The position numbers and the translations under genes were made by a program. Below the pieces are notes generated by a model. It ran no database searches, had not been told where the DNA came from, and saw only the letters and a program-made list of their open reading frames with translations. Source: Aestuariivivens marinum (GTDB lineage Bacteria > Bacteroidota > Bacteroidia > Flavobacteriales > Flavobacteriaceae). From it: 64,000 nt of DNA. Position 1 is the first letter of the stretch. Each line of letters begins with the position of its first letter. Where the stretch lies: the NCBI RefSeq assembly GCF_022662175.1, contig NZ_JAKMCR010000001.1:1302001-1366000 (forward strand), read 5' to 3'. Below, one piece after another: positions 55,186-64,000 of this stretch.

Positions 55186-57560
55186 ATACGATTAAAAAAA
55201 TAAAAAATTCAACAAACCAATTTGCCATTAACTGGGCAAGATTTGTGATTAAAAACAAATGGTATGTTTTCGTTTCAGCGGTACTGTTAACAATCGCTTT
55301 AGGGCTACAAGGCGCTATGAAATTTGATGGTGATTACCATGTGTTCTTTAGTAAATCCAATCCTGAACTCGAAGCCTTTGATGCTTTACAGGATAAGTAC
55401 ACCAAGGATGATAATGTTATATTGGTGTTATCACCAAAGAACAAAAATGTCTTTACACAAGAGAATTTAACCGCCATTGAGGAATTGACCGAGGAGGCTT
55501 GGAATACACCCTATTCATCTAGAGTCGATGCTATTACCAATTTTCAACATACCAAAGCAGAGAATGACGATCTATATGTCGACGATTTGTTATACGATTC
55601 CGGTAATAAGAGTGACTCTGAAATGGAGGCCATTAGGGGTATTGCGTTAACCGAACCCATGTTGGTCAATAGGATTATTAATGAAGAGGGGAGTGTAACT
55701 GCGGTTAACATAACAGTTCGACTCCCAGGGGAAGATAGTGCCCTAGAAGTGCCTGAAGTGATGAATTACGTTAGGGAAATGGTTGATAAGTTTCGGGAAA
55801 AATATCCTCAATTCGAAATCCATACCTCAGGTATGGTGCCTTTAACCACGGCTTTTTTTGAGGCTTCTATGAAGGATATGGCTCTTACGGGTATTATGCT
55901 GCTTATTGTTATTTTAACCACCTTTATTCTAACACGAAGTTTTCAAAGCACCTTAGCTACCCTCTTAGTGGTGCTGTTTTCCATGATCAGTGCGGTCGGT
56001 TTTGTAGGCATTATAGGTGTAAAATTAACACCGCCCTCGTCCGTGTTCCCTACCATGATTTTAACCTTGGCGGTTGCTGATAGCATCCATATATTAATTA
56101 CCATGCTTCAGAAAATTAGAAAGGAGGGTATGGATAAATACGGTGCTTTAATTGAATCGATGCGATTAAATTTTATGCCGGTTTTCATAACCAGTCTAAC
56201 AACGGTTATTGGCTTCTTGACTATGAATTTTGGCGATGTGCCACCATTTTGGGACTTAGGTAATATAGTAGCATTTGGTATGACTATGGCCTTCTTGTAC
56301 TCGACAACAGCCTTACCAGCACTTATGGCAATTCTTCCATTTAAGAGGGTTGATAAGAAAGTTTCTAGCAAGACTTCTAGGTTTAATTTTGACTGGTATA
56401 CTGGATTTTCAAGTTTGGTAATTAAACAGCCCATTACAGTTACTGTTATTTCCTTAGCAATTATTGTTGGATTGACTTATTTATCGACCAAAAATAGCTT
56501 TAATGACGAGTTTATCAATTATTTTGATCAAACCGTTCAATTTAGATCTGATACCGATTATATAAGTGACAACTTAACGGGGGTTTATAACGTAGAGTAT
56601 TCCATCGGTAGTGGTGAGAGTGGCGGTATAAATAACCCAAACTATTTAAATAAGCTAAACGAATTTGAGAATTGGCTATACGAACAACCTGAAGTTATTC
56701 ATGTAAATGCCTTTAGTGAAGTAGCTCGACGCATTAATAGATCAATGCATGGGGATGATGAGGCGTACTATAAGATTCCGAATTCACGCGAGGAAGCTGC
56801 GCAGTATTTACTGCTTTATGAATTATCCTTACCATTTGGGTTGGATTTAAACAACCAGATTAATGTGGATAAATCTGAGTCTAGAGTTACCGTTACTGTT
56901 AAAAATTTGGACAGCCCAAGTATGATTGCGTTTGCCAAAAGGGGCGAGGATTGGTTAAGGAACAATGCTCCTGAATATATGCATGCCATCGGAGTAAGCC
57001 CAATGCTCATGTTTTCTAAACTCGGATTCAGACAAGCGGATAGCATGTTTACAGGAAACATTATAGCACTTGTATTAATTTCTTTGGTGCTTATGTTGGC
57101 CTTAAGGAATTTTAAATTAGGCCTGTTAAGTTTAGTGCCAAATGTGGCGCCTGTATTGGTCGGTTTTGGAATCTGGGCATTATACAAGGCACAAATCAAT
57201 ACTGGAATGGTCATAGTATTTGGTATGACACTGGGTATCATCGTAGACGATACGGTACACTTCATGAGTAAATTCCTGAGAGCCAGAAGAGAGTATGGCT
57301 ATAGTCCACATCGAGCTGTAGAATATGCCTTTCAAACAGTAGGCAAGGCCTTGGTTACGACAACCATAGTGTTATTATCTGGTTTTGCGGTCCTTTCAAC
57401 TTCCTCCTTTGCACTAAATAGCTATATGGCCAGAATTACGGTAGTTATTATAATAGCAGCACTAATCATAGACTTCGTGTTACTGCCTGCCGTGTTAATA
57501 TTATCAAGCCCAATAAAAAAAGCTAAGAGAAAGTATACCTCAATATTATTTTATAGATAA
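55182..57560 (+). CDS. RND superfamily (MMPL-type) transporter
   Basis: 792 residues with the two-fold RND layout: helix 1 (VFVSAVLLTIALGLQGAM), a large periplasmic loop, helices 2-6 (MALTGIMLLIVILTTFIL, LAVADSIHILITML), then a second half in the same order, with GMTLGIIVDDTVHFMSKF carrying the paired aspartates expected for proton relay. It lacks the size and docking loops of tripartite HAE1 pumps and resembles HpnN/MmpL lipid transporters. Next to it are a LolA-like protein and an outer-membrane barrel. Confidence 0.9.
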   Translation: MNTIKKIKNSTNQFAINWARFVIKNKWYVFVSAVLLTIALGLQGAMKFDGDYHVFFSKSNPELEAFDALQDKYTKDDNVILVLSPKNKNVFTQENLTAIEELTEEAWNTPYSSRVDAITNFQHTKAENDDLYVDDLLYDSGNKSDSEMEAIRGIALTEPMLVNRIINEEGSVTAVNITVRLPGEDSALEVPEVMNYVREMVDKFREKYPQFEIHTSGMVPLTTAFFEASMKDMALTGIMLLIVILTTFILTRSFQSTLATLLVVLFSMISAVGFVGIIGVKLTPPSSVFPTMILTLAVADSIHILITMLQKIRKEGMDKYGALIESMRLNFMPVFITSLTTVIGFLTMNFGDVPPFWDLGNIVAFGMTMAFLYSTTALPALMAILPFKRVDKKVSSKTSRFNFDWYTGFSSLVIKQPITVTVISLAIIVGLTYLSTKNSFNDEFINYFDQTVQFRSDTDYISDNLTGVYNVEYSIGSGESGGINNPNYLNKLNEFENWLYEQPEVIHVNAFSEVARRINRSMHGDDEAYYKIPNSREEAAQYLLLYELSLPFGLDLNNQINVDKSESRVTVTVKNLDSPSMIAFAKRGEDWLRNNAPEYMHAIGVSPMLMFSKLGFRQADSMFTGNIIALVLISLVLMLALRNFKLGLLSLVPNVAPVLVGFGIWALYKAQINTGMVIVFGMTLGIIVDDTVHFMSKFLRARREYGYSPHRAVEYAFQTVGKALVTTTIVLLSGFAVLSTSSFALNSYMARITVVIIIAALIIDFVLLPAVLILSSPIKKAKRKYTSILFYR

Positions 57561-57579
57561 CAATTAAAAACAAAAGAAA

Positions 57580-58341
57580 ATGAAGAATGTATTATTTACA
57601 GTAGTTCTATCGCTTGCCCTTTATACAGTTAGCCAAGCACAGGATAGAGGATTAGAGATCGCAAAAGCAGCTGAAAAAGCTGATCTGGGATTTAAGAGTT
57701 TAACCTCCGATTTAAAAATGGTTTTAAGGAATAAGAACGGACAGGTTAGTGAACGTGCTTTAGAGGTGAGAACCCTCGAGTTGGTTGAAGATGGTGATAA
57801 ATCACTGATTGTATTTAGCAGCCCCAAGGATGTTAAGGGAACGTCTACCTTAACCTATACCCATAAGGTTGGACCGGACGATCAATGGTTGTATTTACCT
57901 TCGATTAAAAGAGTGAAACGTATTTCTTCCAATAACAAATCAGGACCTTTTGTGGGAAGTGAATTTGCTTACGAAGATTTGTCTTCACAGGAAGTTGAGA
58001 AATACACTTACAAATTTTTGAAGGAGGAAAATAACCACTTGGTGGTTGAACAATATCCAGTCGATCCAAAGTCAGGATATACCAGAAGAGTAGTGACCTA
58101 TAACAAGGGTGCTGGCTACCGCATAGAAACCATAGAGTTTTATGATAGGAAAAATGCCCTATTAAAGACCTTGACTTATAGTGACTATAAGCTTTATAAG
58201 AATAAATTCTGGAGAGCAGCTAAACTGAATATGGTGAACCACCAAAGTAAAAAGGAAACACTGTTGGAATTTTTAAACTACGATTTTGATATGAACCTAA
58301 CAGATGATGATTTCACCCAAAATGCTTTAAAGAGAAGTTGA
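57580..58341 (+). CDS. LolA-like outer membrane lipoprotein-sorting protein
   Basis: 253 residues with a signal peptide ending in VSQAQ. The body follows the LolA-like half-barrel family often paired with RND/MMPL genes: LKMVLRNKNGQVSERALEVRT early, FSSPKDVKGTSTLTYTHK, then PSIKRVKRISSNNKSGPFVGS and GSEFAYEDLSSQEVEKY. It begins 19 bases after the transporter. A carrier for a hydrophobic cargo across the periplasm is the natural inference; it is not the housekeeping LolA. Confidence 0.88.
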   Translation: MKNVLFTVVLSLALYTVSQAQDRGLEIAKAAEKADLGFKSLTSDLKMVLRNKNGQVSERALEVRTLELVEDGDKSLIVFSSPKDVKGTSTLTYTHKVGPDDQWLYLPSIKRVKRISSNNKSGPFVGSEFAYEDLSSQEVEKYTYKFLKEENNHLVVEQYPVDPKSGYTRRVVTYNKGAGYRIETIEFYDRKNALLKTLTYSDYKLYKNKFWRAAKLNMVNHQSKKETLLEFLNYDFDMNLTDDDFTQNALKRS

Positions 58342-58514
58342 AATCGTGATGTTTCGATTTTGATTTGTTGGTTGATGTTTTGATTTGGGAGCCATTATTA
58401 AAGCCTCCAATGTTTTAAAATTGGAAACAAAATTACAGCTATTAAGTAAGTTCATAACAGTTTGTAGATACATGGGGCTATAGTGAATTAATAAGATGAA
58501 ACAAAAAAGGGTTA

Positions 58515-59717
58515 ATGATGAAAAAACATATAATTTATATTTTAATAGGTTTGTTTCTAAGTTTTACACATGCTCAAGATGAAACTCCTGGGAAAAAACT
58601 CCATCATGATCTAGAGCTGGATATTGAATTAGAAAATAGATATTTTCTGGAAGCACCGGCATTCTATTCACAGACAAGATACTATCCATCGTTGGCATTA
58701 AAACCTAAATATACTATAGATTTGAATGGGGGTGGTAATAGTATTAATATTGAGGGGTTTGTAAGGGTTGATCGTGATGATGAAAGAACTCATTTTGATT
58801 TTAGGGAATTCTATTTCCATAAGGTAAAAGGGAACTGGGAGTTAAGTATTGGTTTGAAAAAAGTCTTTTGGGGTGTTACCGAGAGTAACCACTTGGTTGA
58901 TGTTATCAATCAGACAGATGCCATTGAAAGTTTTGATGGTGAAGAAAAACTGGGGCAACCCATGGTACAATTTTCAATTTACACAAATTTGGGAACTTTC
59001 GATCTTTTTTATTTGCCCTATCACAGAAAAAGAACCTTGCCAGGAGCAAAAGGACGATTCAGATATCCAGTAATCATTAAAACTGATGATGTGCTTTACG
59101 AAAGTTCGGTAAAAGAATGGCATCAGGATGTTAGTTTAAGATACGGAAATAGCTTTAACAGTGTTGATTTAGGATTATCGTATTTTTATGGAACAGGACG
59201 GGAACCCCTTGTTCAGTTTAATGCCCAAGGAGTTGCGGCCTTATATCCCATTATTCATCAAGTAGGCCTTGATCTGCAAATTACCAATAATACCTTTTTA
59301 TGGAAACTGGAATCTATTTATAGGTCAAGTGGGCTTCAGAAATTTTTAGCGCTTACGGCTGGATTTGAATATACCATTAGTAACATAAAAAGTTCAGGTA
59401 TTGATATTGGGTTGATACTTGAGTATCTTTATGATGAAAGGGGAGATCTTGCATTTAGTGCTTTACAAAATGATCTTTTTTTTGGTTCGAGAATTGCCTT
59501 TAATGATGTGCAGGACACCTCCATTCTATTGGGAATTATAACCGATTTGGAAAAGAGTAGTAAAATTATTGGTATTGAAGCCTCAAGGAGAATGGGAAAC
59601 ACTATGAAACTCGAGTTAGAAGGGCGTCTATTTAATAATATAGCCGATAATGAACCTTTCTTGTCAAATTTTAAAAAGGATAGTTTTATAGGCTTGACAC
59701 TAATAAAATATTTTTAG
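58515..59717 (+). CDS. Outer-membrane beta-barrel protein of the RND/LolA-like cluster
   Basis: 400 residues with a signal peptide (IIYILIGLFLSFTHAQ). The rest alternates amphipathic strands; the WGVTESNHLVDVINQTDAIE and EEKLGQPMVQFSIYTNLG segments resemble DUF1302-like barrels found beside RND/LolA-like genes in other phyla, and the last strand ends in LIKYF. It is separated from the LolA-like gene by 173 bases, with no terminator visible between them. It would form the outer-membrane end of the proposed transport route. Confidence 0.8.
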   Translation: MMKKHIIYILIGLFLSFTHAQDETPGKKLHHDLELDIELENRYFLEAPAFYSQTRYYPSLALKPKYTIDLNGGGNSINIEGFVRVDRDDERTHFDFREFYFHKVKGNWELSIGLKKVFWGVTESNHLVDVINQTDAIESFDGEEKLGQPMVQFSIYTNLGTFDLFYLPYHRKRTLPGAKGRFRYPVIIKTDDVLYESSVKEWHQDVSLRYGNSFNSVDLGLSYFYGTGREPLVQFNAQGVAALYPIIHQVGLDLQITNNTFLWKLESIYRSSGLQKFLALTAGFEYTISNIKSSGIDIGLILEYLYDERGDLAFSALQNDLFFGSRIAFNDVQDTSILLGIITDLEKSSKIIGIEASRRMGNTMKLELEGRLFNNIADNEPFLSNFKKDSFIGLTLIKYF

Positions 59718-60295
59718 TCTATATCGCCTATTAATAGGTAAAATATTAAGAAATCATTTTGCAAGTATAACAAAATATGAAGAAAGATAGTTTCGAAAAA
59801 TTAACTCTAACTATTACTAGGCAAAGACTTTTTACAGAACGAATTTCAGGGAATCAGGTATAAAAATCATTGATTGGAGTCTATTTTAAAAAATTACCAA
59901 AGCCTTGAATTTAAGAATGTATTTGCAATCTATTATTTTCTTGCTAAGAGGTGAATGAAAAGAGTAAAATATTGGCTATGACGTTTATGTTACTCTACTT
60001 GATTCTGGAACCTTCAATTATTATTGGTCGACGGAGAGTTTTTTACTCATTATTGTTTACACCTGCAAAGTATTTAACAATGATATTGCCTTAAAAAAGA
60101 CCAAAACTTTTTTGAGATTGAAAATATTTAGTTTCAACAGTTTTAATAAAATAAGGTCTCAAGTCCAATCTTTCCATAATTTAAATTCTCTAGTCAGTTG
60201 GGCGTAATTGATAAACCTTGTGCTTTTTAACCAATAAATTATCTTTTTTAAAAGGATTAACGTAATTTCGAAATAGTAAAGGCGTTATTTATAAA
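59718..60295 (+). other. 578-base region without a supported gene
   Basis: Only short frames occur: a 28-codon ATG frame at 59777 and a 79-codon stretch (59968-60207) open in one frame but lacking a start codon. Neither resembles a protein I recognise. The region could be decayed coding DNA or a long leader of the M90 peptidase gene. Confidence 0.5.
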
Positions 60296-61147
60296 GTGAT
60301 TTTTAGTTTTCTTATAATAAAATATACACTGGGCAGTAAAATTATACTAGGTATTTTCTTTGCAGCACTAGCTTATATGTTTTTTCATTTTGCTATAAAA
60401 ATGATTGAAATGGGCTATGTGCTAAAACACAGGAAACCATACTACGTGCATTTTTATTGGTTTAAAAGAAGACTTAGTAAAGACCAAAAACAAATTCTGA
60501 AAACCAAATTTAGATTTTACAATAAATTAACCGATAAAAATAAACGCTATTTTGAACATCGTGTGGCCTCCTTTATTATTGATAAAGATTTTATTGGAAG
60601 GGGTGGATTGGTTGTAAATGATGAAATAAAAGTGTTACTTGCTGCAACGGCTGTCATGCTAACCTTTGGCTTTAGGGACTTTTATATTGGTTTGATATCT
60701 AAAATTGTTGTTTATCCTACTAAGTTTTATTCTAAATCCAATAACGCCTATCACAAGGGGGAGTTTAATCCCAAACTCAAGGCTTTGGTGCTGTCTTGGG
60801 AAGATTTTGTAAAGGGGTTTGACATTGATAATGATAATTTGAATTTAGGTATCCATGAATTTACACATGCCATTCACATCAATAGTATTAAGGAACGTGA
60901 TATAAGCTCTACTATTTTTAGTGATTCGTTTAAAGAGCTTTCTGAATTGCTGTCTAAAGATGAAACCCTTAGAAATACCATCACATCATCTAAATACTTT
61001 AGAAAATATGCTTATACTAACCAATTTGAATTTTTAGCGGTAGCCATAGAAAATTTTATAGAAACCCCATGCGATTTTAAGAGTGAGTTTCCACAGGTAT
61101 ATGCTAAAATTAAGCAGATGCTTAATTTTAATTATGCGGGGTATTAA
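60296..61147 (+). CDS. M90/MtfA-like zinc peptidase
   Basis: 283 residues from a GTG start; an N-terminal hydrophobic helix (IILGIFFAALAYMFFHFAI) suggests membrane anchoring. The HEFTH motif (His187, Glu188, His191) lies in LGIHEFTHAIHIN, as in MtfA/M90 peptidases, with NQFEFLAVAIENF further on possibly giving the third ligand. MtfA controls glucose uptake by titrating Mlc in E. coli; here no Mlc partner is visible and the substrate is unknown. An internal ATG start would lose the helix. Confidence 0.83.
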   Translation: MIFSFLIIKYTLGSKIILGIFFAALAYMFFHFAIKMIEMGYVLKHRKPYYVHFYWFKRRLSKDQKQILKTKFRFYNKLTDKNKRYFEHRVASFIIDKDFIGRGGLVVNDEIKVLLAATAVMLTFGFRDFYIGLISKIVVYPTKFYSKSNNAYHKGEFNPKLKALVLSWEDFVKGFDIDNDNLNLGIHEFTHAIHINSIKERDISSTIFSDSFKELSELLSKDETLRNTITSSKYFRKYAYTNQFEFLAVAIENFIETPCDFKSEFPQVYAKIKQMLNFNYAGY

Positions 61148-61151
61148 TAAA

Positions 61152-61186
61152 AAAAACAAGAGGTCAAAAAAGAACTTTGACCCCTT
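61152..61186 (-). terminator. Terminator of the CHRD gene
   Basis: Stem AAGAGGTCAAA / TTTGACCCCTT (one mismatch), loop AAAGAAC; on the minus strand it is followed after a G by eight T. It lies 11 bases past the CHRD stop and may also serve the convergent peptidase gene. Confidence 0.7.
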
Positions 61187-61196
61187 GGTACACTTT

Positions 61197-61757
61197 TTAT
61201 AACTGACCTCTTAATTCGCCTCCTGGATATGCAACAGTATGAACATTTACATAGATTTTGCCATTTCTGATGGCCCAAATAAGGCCAGACATATTTCCTG
61301 CTAATCCTCCAATAATATCGTCGGCCATTATTACACCTTCAGCTAATATTCCATTTGAAGTACCTGAGGGTTGCCCATTTATATTGTTGTAAAGCCATAC
61401 AACCGGACCTCCATTTGCTCCCGCTTCTGCCATATGAAAGTGAGACATCGTTACATTTTCAATGTTAGCAACAATAAGCTTATAATAAATCCAACTTTCG
61501 TCTTCGCTTATCCTTACTATTGCTTGACCTGTAGCATTAGTCTCTACAGGATTAGGGAATTCGTTATCTCCAGATAAATGAGTCGTAAAGTTAAATTTGA
61601 CTTTGTCAGACTTTTTAGAGTTTACTGTCCTAGAGGTTAGAGCATTCTCCTGTAAGTTGCCTTCAAGGTTTAGTTGTTCGGTAGAGCATCTTGTAATGAA
61701 GAGGCAGAAAATAGCCAATAGCATGATGCGCATCAAAATTTTGGTTTGAGTTTTCAT
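61197..61757 (-). CDS. CHRD domain lipoprotein
   Basis: 186 residues. Lipobox ITRC (Cys24) ends the signal. The CHRD domain runs from HLSGDNEFPNPVETNATGQA to VHTVAYPGGELRGQL, with MSHFHMAEAGANGGPVVWLY in the middle. The domain was named from chordin; in bacteria it occurs in secreted or surface lipoproteins, and its function is not known. It stands alone, convergent with the M90 peptidase gene. Confidence 0.9.
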   Translation of the reverse strand: MKTQTKILMRIMLLAIFCLFITRCSTEQLNLEGNLQENALTSRTVNSKKSDKVKFNFTTHLSGDNEFPNPVETNATGQAIVRISEDESWIYYKLIVANIENVTMSHFHMAEAGANGGPVVWLYNNINGQPSGTSNGILAEGVIMADDIIGGLAGNMSGLIWAIRNGKIYVNVHTVAYPGGELRGQL

Positions 61758-61996
61758 AACTTTTTTTTAAAGAATTAATTAATAATTTTTTTTACCAAGT
61801 AGAAGTAGGTAAAGAAATGGTTTGTAGTTGGTTATAACTAAATATACGAATTATTTTGTTAAAATGATTGAAAGCACTTTTAATGGCTATTAATTCCGAT
61901 TAACATCATATAATCTATCAAATGTATGATTAAAGTCATAATATATTTTGCCTCGGTTTCATAATTTTAAAGTTATCAAGCATATACTATTAAACC

Positions 61997-62416
61997 ATGA
62001 TACGTAAGGCACCAATTTCAACGATAATGACCGAGCATGTTATTACGTTACGTAAGAAAGATAGCCTTGAAAAGGCAGAGAAAATTTTTAAAAAGCATAA
62101 TATCAGACATATTCCCATTGTAACCAATAATGTGGTAATAGGTATGTTAAGCAAAACCGATTTGCTGCGTCTTAAGTTTTCAGATTATGGAGAAAAAGAA
62201 AATATGGATTCAGATGCATTTGTATACCATATGTTTACTATTGAGCAGATCATGCAACAAAAAATAGTTACGGTATCTTCTTCAAATTCTATAAAGGAAG
62301 TAGCTGAAATTTTTGCGACTAAAGAGTTTCATGCATTGCCAGTGGTAGATAACAATAAGTTGGTAGGTATTGTTACTACTACTGATATTATTAAATATCT
62401 TTTAAGTCAGTTTTAA
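61997..62416 (+). CDS. Stand-alone CBS-pair protein (first of two)
   Basis: 139 residues, nothing but a Bateman module: CBS1 (STIMTEHVITLRKKDSLEKA, IVTNNVVIGMLSKTDLLRL) and CBS2 (IMQQKIVTVSSSNSIKEVAE, PVVDNNKLVGIVTTTDIIKYL). Such modules bind adenine nucleotides and regulate other proteins. It is a paralogue of the next gene, from which it is separated by 82 bases. Confidence 0.9.
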   Translation: MIRKAPISTIMTEHVITLRKKDSLEKAEKIFKKHNIRHIPIVTNNVVIGMLSKTDLLRLKFSDYGEKENMDSDAFVYHMFTIEQIMQQKIVTVSSSNSIKEVAEIFATKEFHALPVVDNNKLVGIVTTTDIIKYLLSQF

Positions 62417-62498
62417 GTTTTAATGATTACTGATAATTATCATAAATGGTTTTGTCTTAATGATGTAATTTTAATTGTAATTTAAAAATGGATGAACT

Positions 62499-62915
62499 AT
62501 GAAAGCATTGACTCCAGTTTCAGAAATAATGACAAAAAATCTTATTGCTTTAAATACAAACGATGACTTGACCAGAGCCGAAGCCTTATTCAAAAGGCAT
62601 CATATTAGGCATATTCCTGTGGTGAAGGAAGAATCCATAATAGGTATGTTAAGTTACACCGATTTGTTAAAAATTAGTTTTGCTGATGCTACTGATGATG
62701 ACCGAGATATAGATACTGTAGTTTACAATATGTTTAGTATAGAACAGGTTATGACAAAAAATTTGGTCACGGTAAGTAGTAGTACAACCATTAAAAAAGT
62801 AGCTAAAATATTAGCAGAAAAGGAATTTCATGCTTTACCTGTTGTAGACGATTCAATTCTGGTAGGCATCGTAACCACAACCGATTTGATTAAATATATG
62901 CTAAAACAGTTTTAA
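62499..62915 (+). CDS. Stand-alone CBS-pair protein (second of two)
   Basis: 138 residues with the same layout as its neighbour: SEIMTKNLIALNTNDDLTRA then VMTKNLVTVSSSTTIKKVAK, both ending in GIVTTTDLIKY. The two share many positions but differ throughout, so the duplication is old. Its TAA overlaps the stop codon of the convergent rpe gene. Confidence 0.9.
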   Translation: MKALTPVSEIMTKNLIALNTNDDLTRAEALFKRHHIRHIPVVKEESIIGMLSYTDLLKISFADATDDDRDIDTVVYNMFSIEQVMTKNLVTVSSSTTIKKVAKILAEKEFHALPVVDDSILVGIVTTTDLIKYMLKQF

Positions 62916-63574
62916 GCGTTGGCAATTTTCTTTAAATCACTAATGGTTTCCAATGGATTACTGCTTTTAAATACATAGCTACCAGCAACCAAAACATCGG
63001 CACCTGTATCGACTAACTTTTTTGCGTTTTTGTTAGTTACACCGCCATCAATTTCAATGCGTGTTTTTGCGTTTTTACGAAGAATAAGTGCTTTTAGTTG
63101 AGCTATCTTATTATAAGTGTTCTCAATAAAGCTTTGTCCACCAAAACCAGGGTTAACACTCATTAAGCAAACTAGGTCTATATCGTTAATGGTATCTTCC
63201 AAAACATTAACATTAGTATGGGGGTTAAGGGCAACACCAGCTTCCATGCCTTTGGCTTTTATGGCTTGTAACGTTCTATGTAAATGGGTGCATGCTTCAT
63301 AATGAACCGTTAAAACATTGCTGCCTAGATTAGCAAAGGTTTTTATATAACGGTCCGGATCTACAATCATTAAATGTACATCAATGGTTTTTTTTGCATG
63401 CTTGGCAATGGCTTGTAAAACAGGCATGCCAAAAGAAATATTGGGAACAAAAACACCATCCATAATATCGATATGAAACCAATCTGCATCACTTTGGTTT
63501 ACCATTTCAATATCACGTTGTAGATTAGCAAAATCGGCTGCTAAAATAGAGGGGGCAATTAACTTAGAACTCAT
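62912..63574 (-). CDS. rpe: Ribulose-phosphate 3-epimerase
   Basis: 220 residues from the ATG at 63574 (MSSKLIAPSILAADFANL), the family's usual start; a longer frame would add ten residues. The TIM barrel shows WFHIDIMDGVFVPNISFG, VHLMIVDP, VCLMSVNPGFGGQSFI and EIDGGVTNKNA with the catalytic aspartates and metal histidines. It interconverts ribulose-5-phosphate and xylulose-5-phosphate. Confidence 0.97.
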   Translation of the reverse strand: MSSKLIAPSILAADFANLQRDIEMVNQSDADWFHIDIMDGVFVPNISFGMPVLQAIAKHAKKTIDVHLMIVDPDRYIKTFANLGSNVLTVHYEACTHLHRTLQAIKAKGMEAGVALNPHTNVNVLEDTINDIDLVCLMSVNPGFGGQSFIENTYNKIAQLKALILRKNAKTRIEIDGGVTNKNAKKLVDTGADVLVAGSYVFKSSNPLETISDLKKIANA

Positions 63575-63661
63575 TGGAGGTAGTGATTTTATATGTTTGT
63601 GCAAATATAGAAAACTCTTTTTTGAAGTCTCTCTCCTTTGGGTAGAGATTTCGAGTTAAAA

Positions 63662-63688
63662 ATAAACCCCCGGTAATCAGCCGGGGGT
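63662..63688 (-). terminator. Terminator downstream of the primary sigma factor gene
   Basis: Perfect 8-bp G+C-rich stem ACCCCCGG / CCGGGGGT, loop TAATCAG; on the minus strand it is followed by TTTATTTTT. It lies 72 bases beyond the sigma factor stop codon. Confidence 0.8.
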
Positions 63689-63759
63689 CCTTTCATCAAT
63701 CAAAAAACGAACAGTTATGTGAAACTGTTTGTAGCCGTAATTTAGGGGTAATTACATAA

Positions 63760-64000
63760 TTATCCTAAATAAGTTTTTAAAATTTTACTGCGCGAGGTGT
63801 GTTTTAAGCGGCGAATGGCTTTTTCCTTTATTTGTCTCACACGTTCCCGAGTTAAATCGAAAGTTTCTCCAATTTCTTCTAAGGTCATAGGGTGTTGGTT
63901 GCCTAAGCCAAAATATAAACGAATAACATCTGCTTCACGAGGTGTTAAGGTTTCTAAAGCACGTTCAATTTCTGTGCGCAAAGACTCGTGTAATAATTCT
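63760..64000 (-). CDS. rpoD: Primary RNA polymerase sigma factor RpoD/SigA (partial, 3' end)
   Basis: The last 80 codons, open to the right edge: [18 protein letters not shown] then [14 protein letters not shown] and the region 4.2 helix-turn-helix [20 protein letters not shown], ending [10 protein letters not shown]. This is sigma-70 region 4 of the housekeeping factor, which recognises the -33 element. The rest lies outside the window. Confidence 0.95.
   Translation of the reverse strand, partial: ELLHESLRTEIERALETLTPREADVIRLYFGLGNQHPMTLEEIGETFDLTRERVRQIKEKAIRRLKHTSRSKILKTYLG

Noticed and set aside
58342-58514. Imperfect repeats of TGATGTTTTGATTTG between the LolA-like and barrel genes
   Set aside because: Simple T/G-rich sequence; neither hairpin nor regular spacing, so not called an operator.
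59968-60207. 79-codon open stretch in the long gap
   Set aside because: No start codon and no recognisable similarity; kept only as a comment on the gap.
1-64000. CRISPR arrays, insertion sequences, prophage or attachment sites
   Set aside because: No regularly spaced repeats, transposase, integrase or phage structural genes were seen.

Overview
The window is a low-GC chromosomal segment from a member of the Bacteroidota, almost certainly a (probably marine) Flavobacteriaceae. Signs of this are the gene content typical of that family (GYDIA-type GHMP kinase next to class II HMG-CoA reductase, a FtsZ of 655 residues with a long acidic tail, a dcw cluster without murF, two POT transporters, a CHRD lipoprotein), the near absence of Shine-Dalgarno sequences, and promoter-like TAnnTTTG elements. 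No phage, insertion sequence, CRISPR array or rRNA operon was seen; nearly all of it is core chromosome.

Layout. 1-2315 (minus): an arsenosugar-type cluster with a TIGR04282-like glycosyltransferase (cut by the window edge), a rhodanese, the radical SAM protein ArsS and an AhpD-like protein. 2478-6701: acetyl-CoA synthetase, an OsmC protein and a lipoprotein sulfatase. 6847-6919: tRNA-Phe. 7071-14943 (plus): coaX, an outer-membrane barrel, a TPR protein, lptC, a small membrane protein, a CorC-like protein and a PpiD-like chaperone, an envelope-biogenesis run. 14997-17288 (minus): mevalonate pathway genes. 17529-24514 (plus): a DPP-IV-like peptidase, two POT peptide transporters with the collapsed remnant of a third between them, and two periplasmic thioredoxin-like proteins. 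24520-29475 (minus): ComEC, an NlpC/P60 lipoprotein, LpxB, a small membrane protein and SurE. 29780-33047 (plus): a Prc-type protease and an orphan OppC-like permease. 33305-34768 (minus): EngB and an alpha/beta hydrolase.

34986-50667 (plus) is a complete 13-gene dcw cluster: mraZ, rsmH, ftsL, ftsI, murE, mraY, murD, ftsW, murG, murC, ftsQ, ftsA, ftsZ. It is preceded by three 10-bp-spaced GTGG repeats that fit an MraZ autoregulatory operator and closed by a strong terminator. Five of its genes appear to start with TTG or GTG. A YqeY protein and tRNA-Arg(TCG) follow.

51704-59717 (plus) is the least ordinary part: an AraC regulator, an atypical acyl-CoA-dehydrogenase-fold enzyme, a multi-pass membrane protein, a DUF2461 protein, an RND/MMPL permease, a LolA-like periplasmic protein and an outer-membrane barrel. 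Permease, periplasmic carrier and barrel together look like a trans-envelope lipid or hydrophobic-molecule transport route. The right end holds an M90/MtfA-like peptidase, a CHRD lipoprotein, two tandem stand-alone CBS-pair proteins, rpe, and the 3' end of the primary sigma factor gene.

The observations most worth following up are the RND/LolA-like/barrel operon, the collapsed third POT gene, the arsenosugar cluster with its rhodanese, the MraZ operator, and the non-ATG start codons of the dcw cluster.
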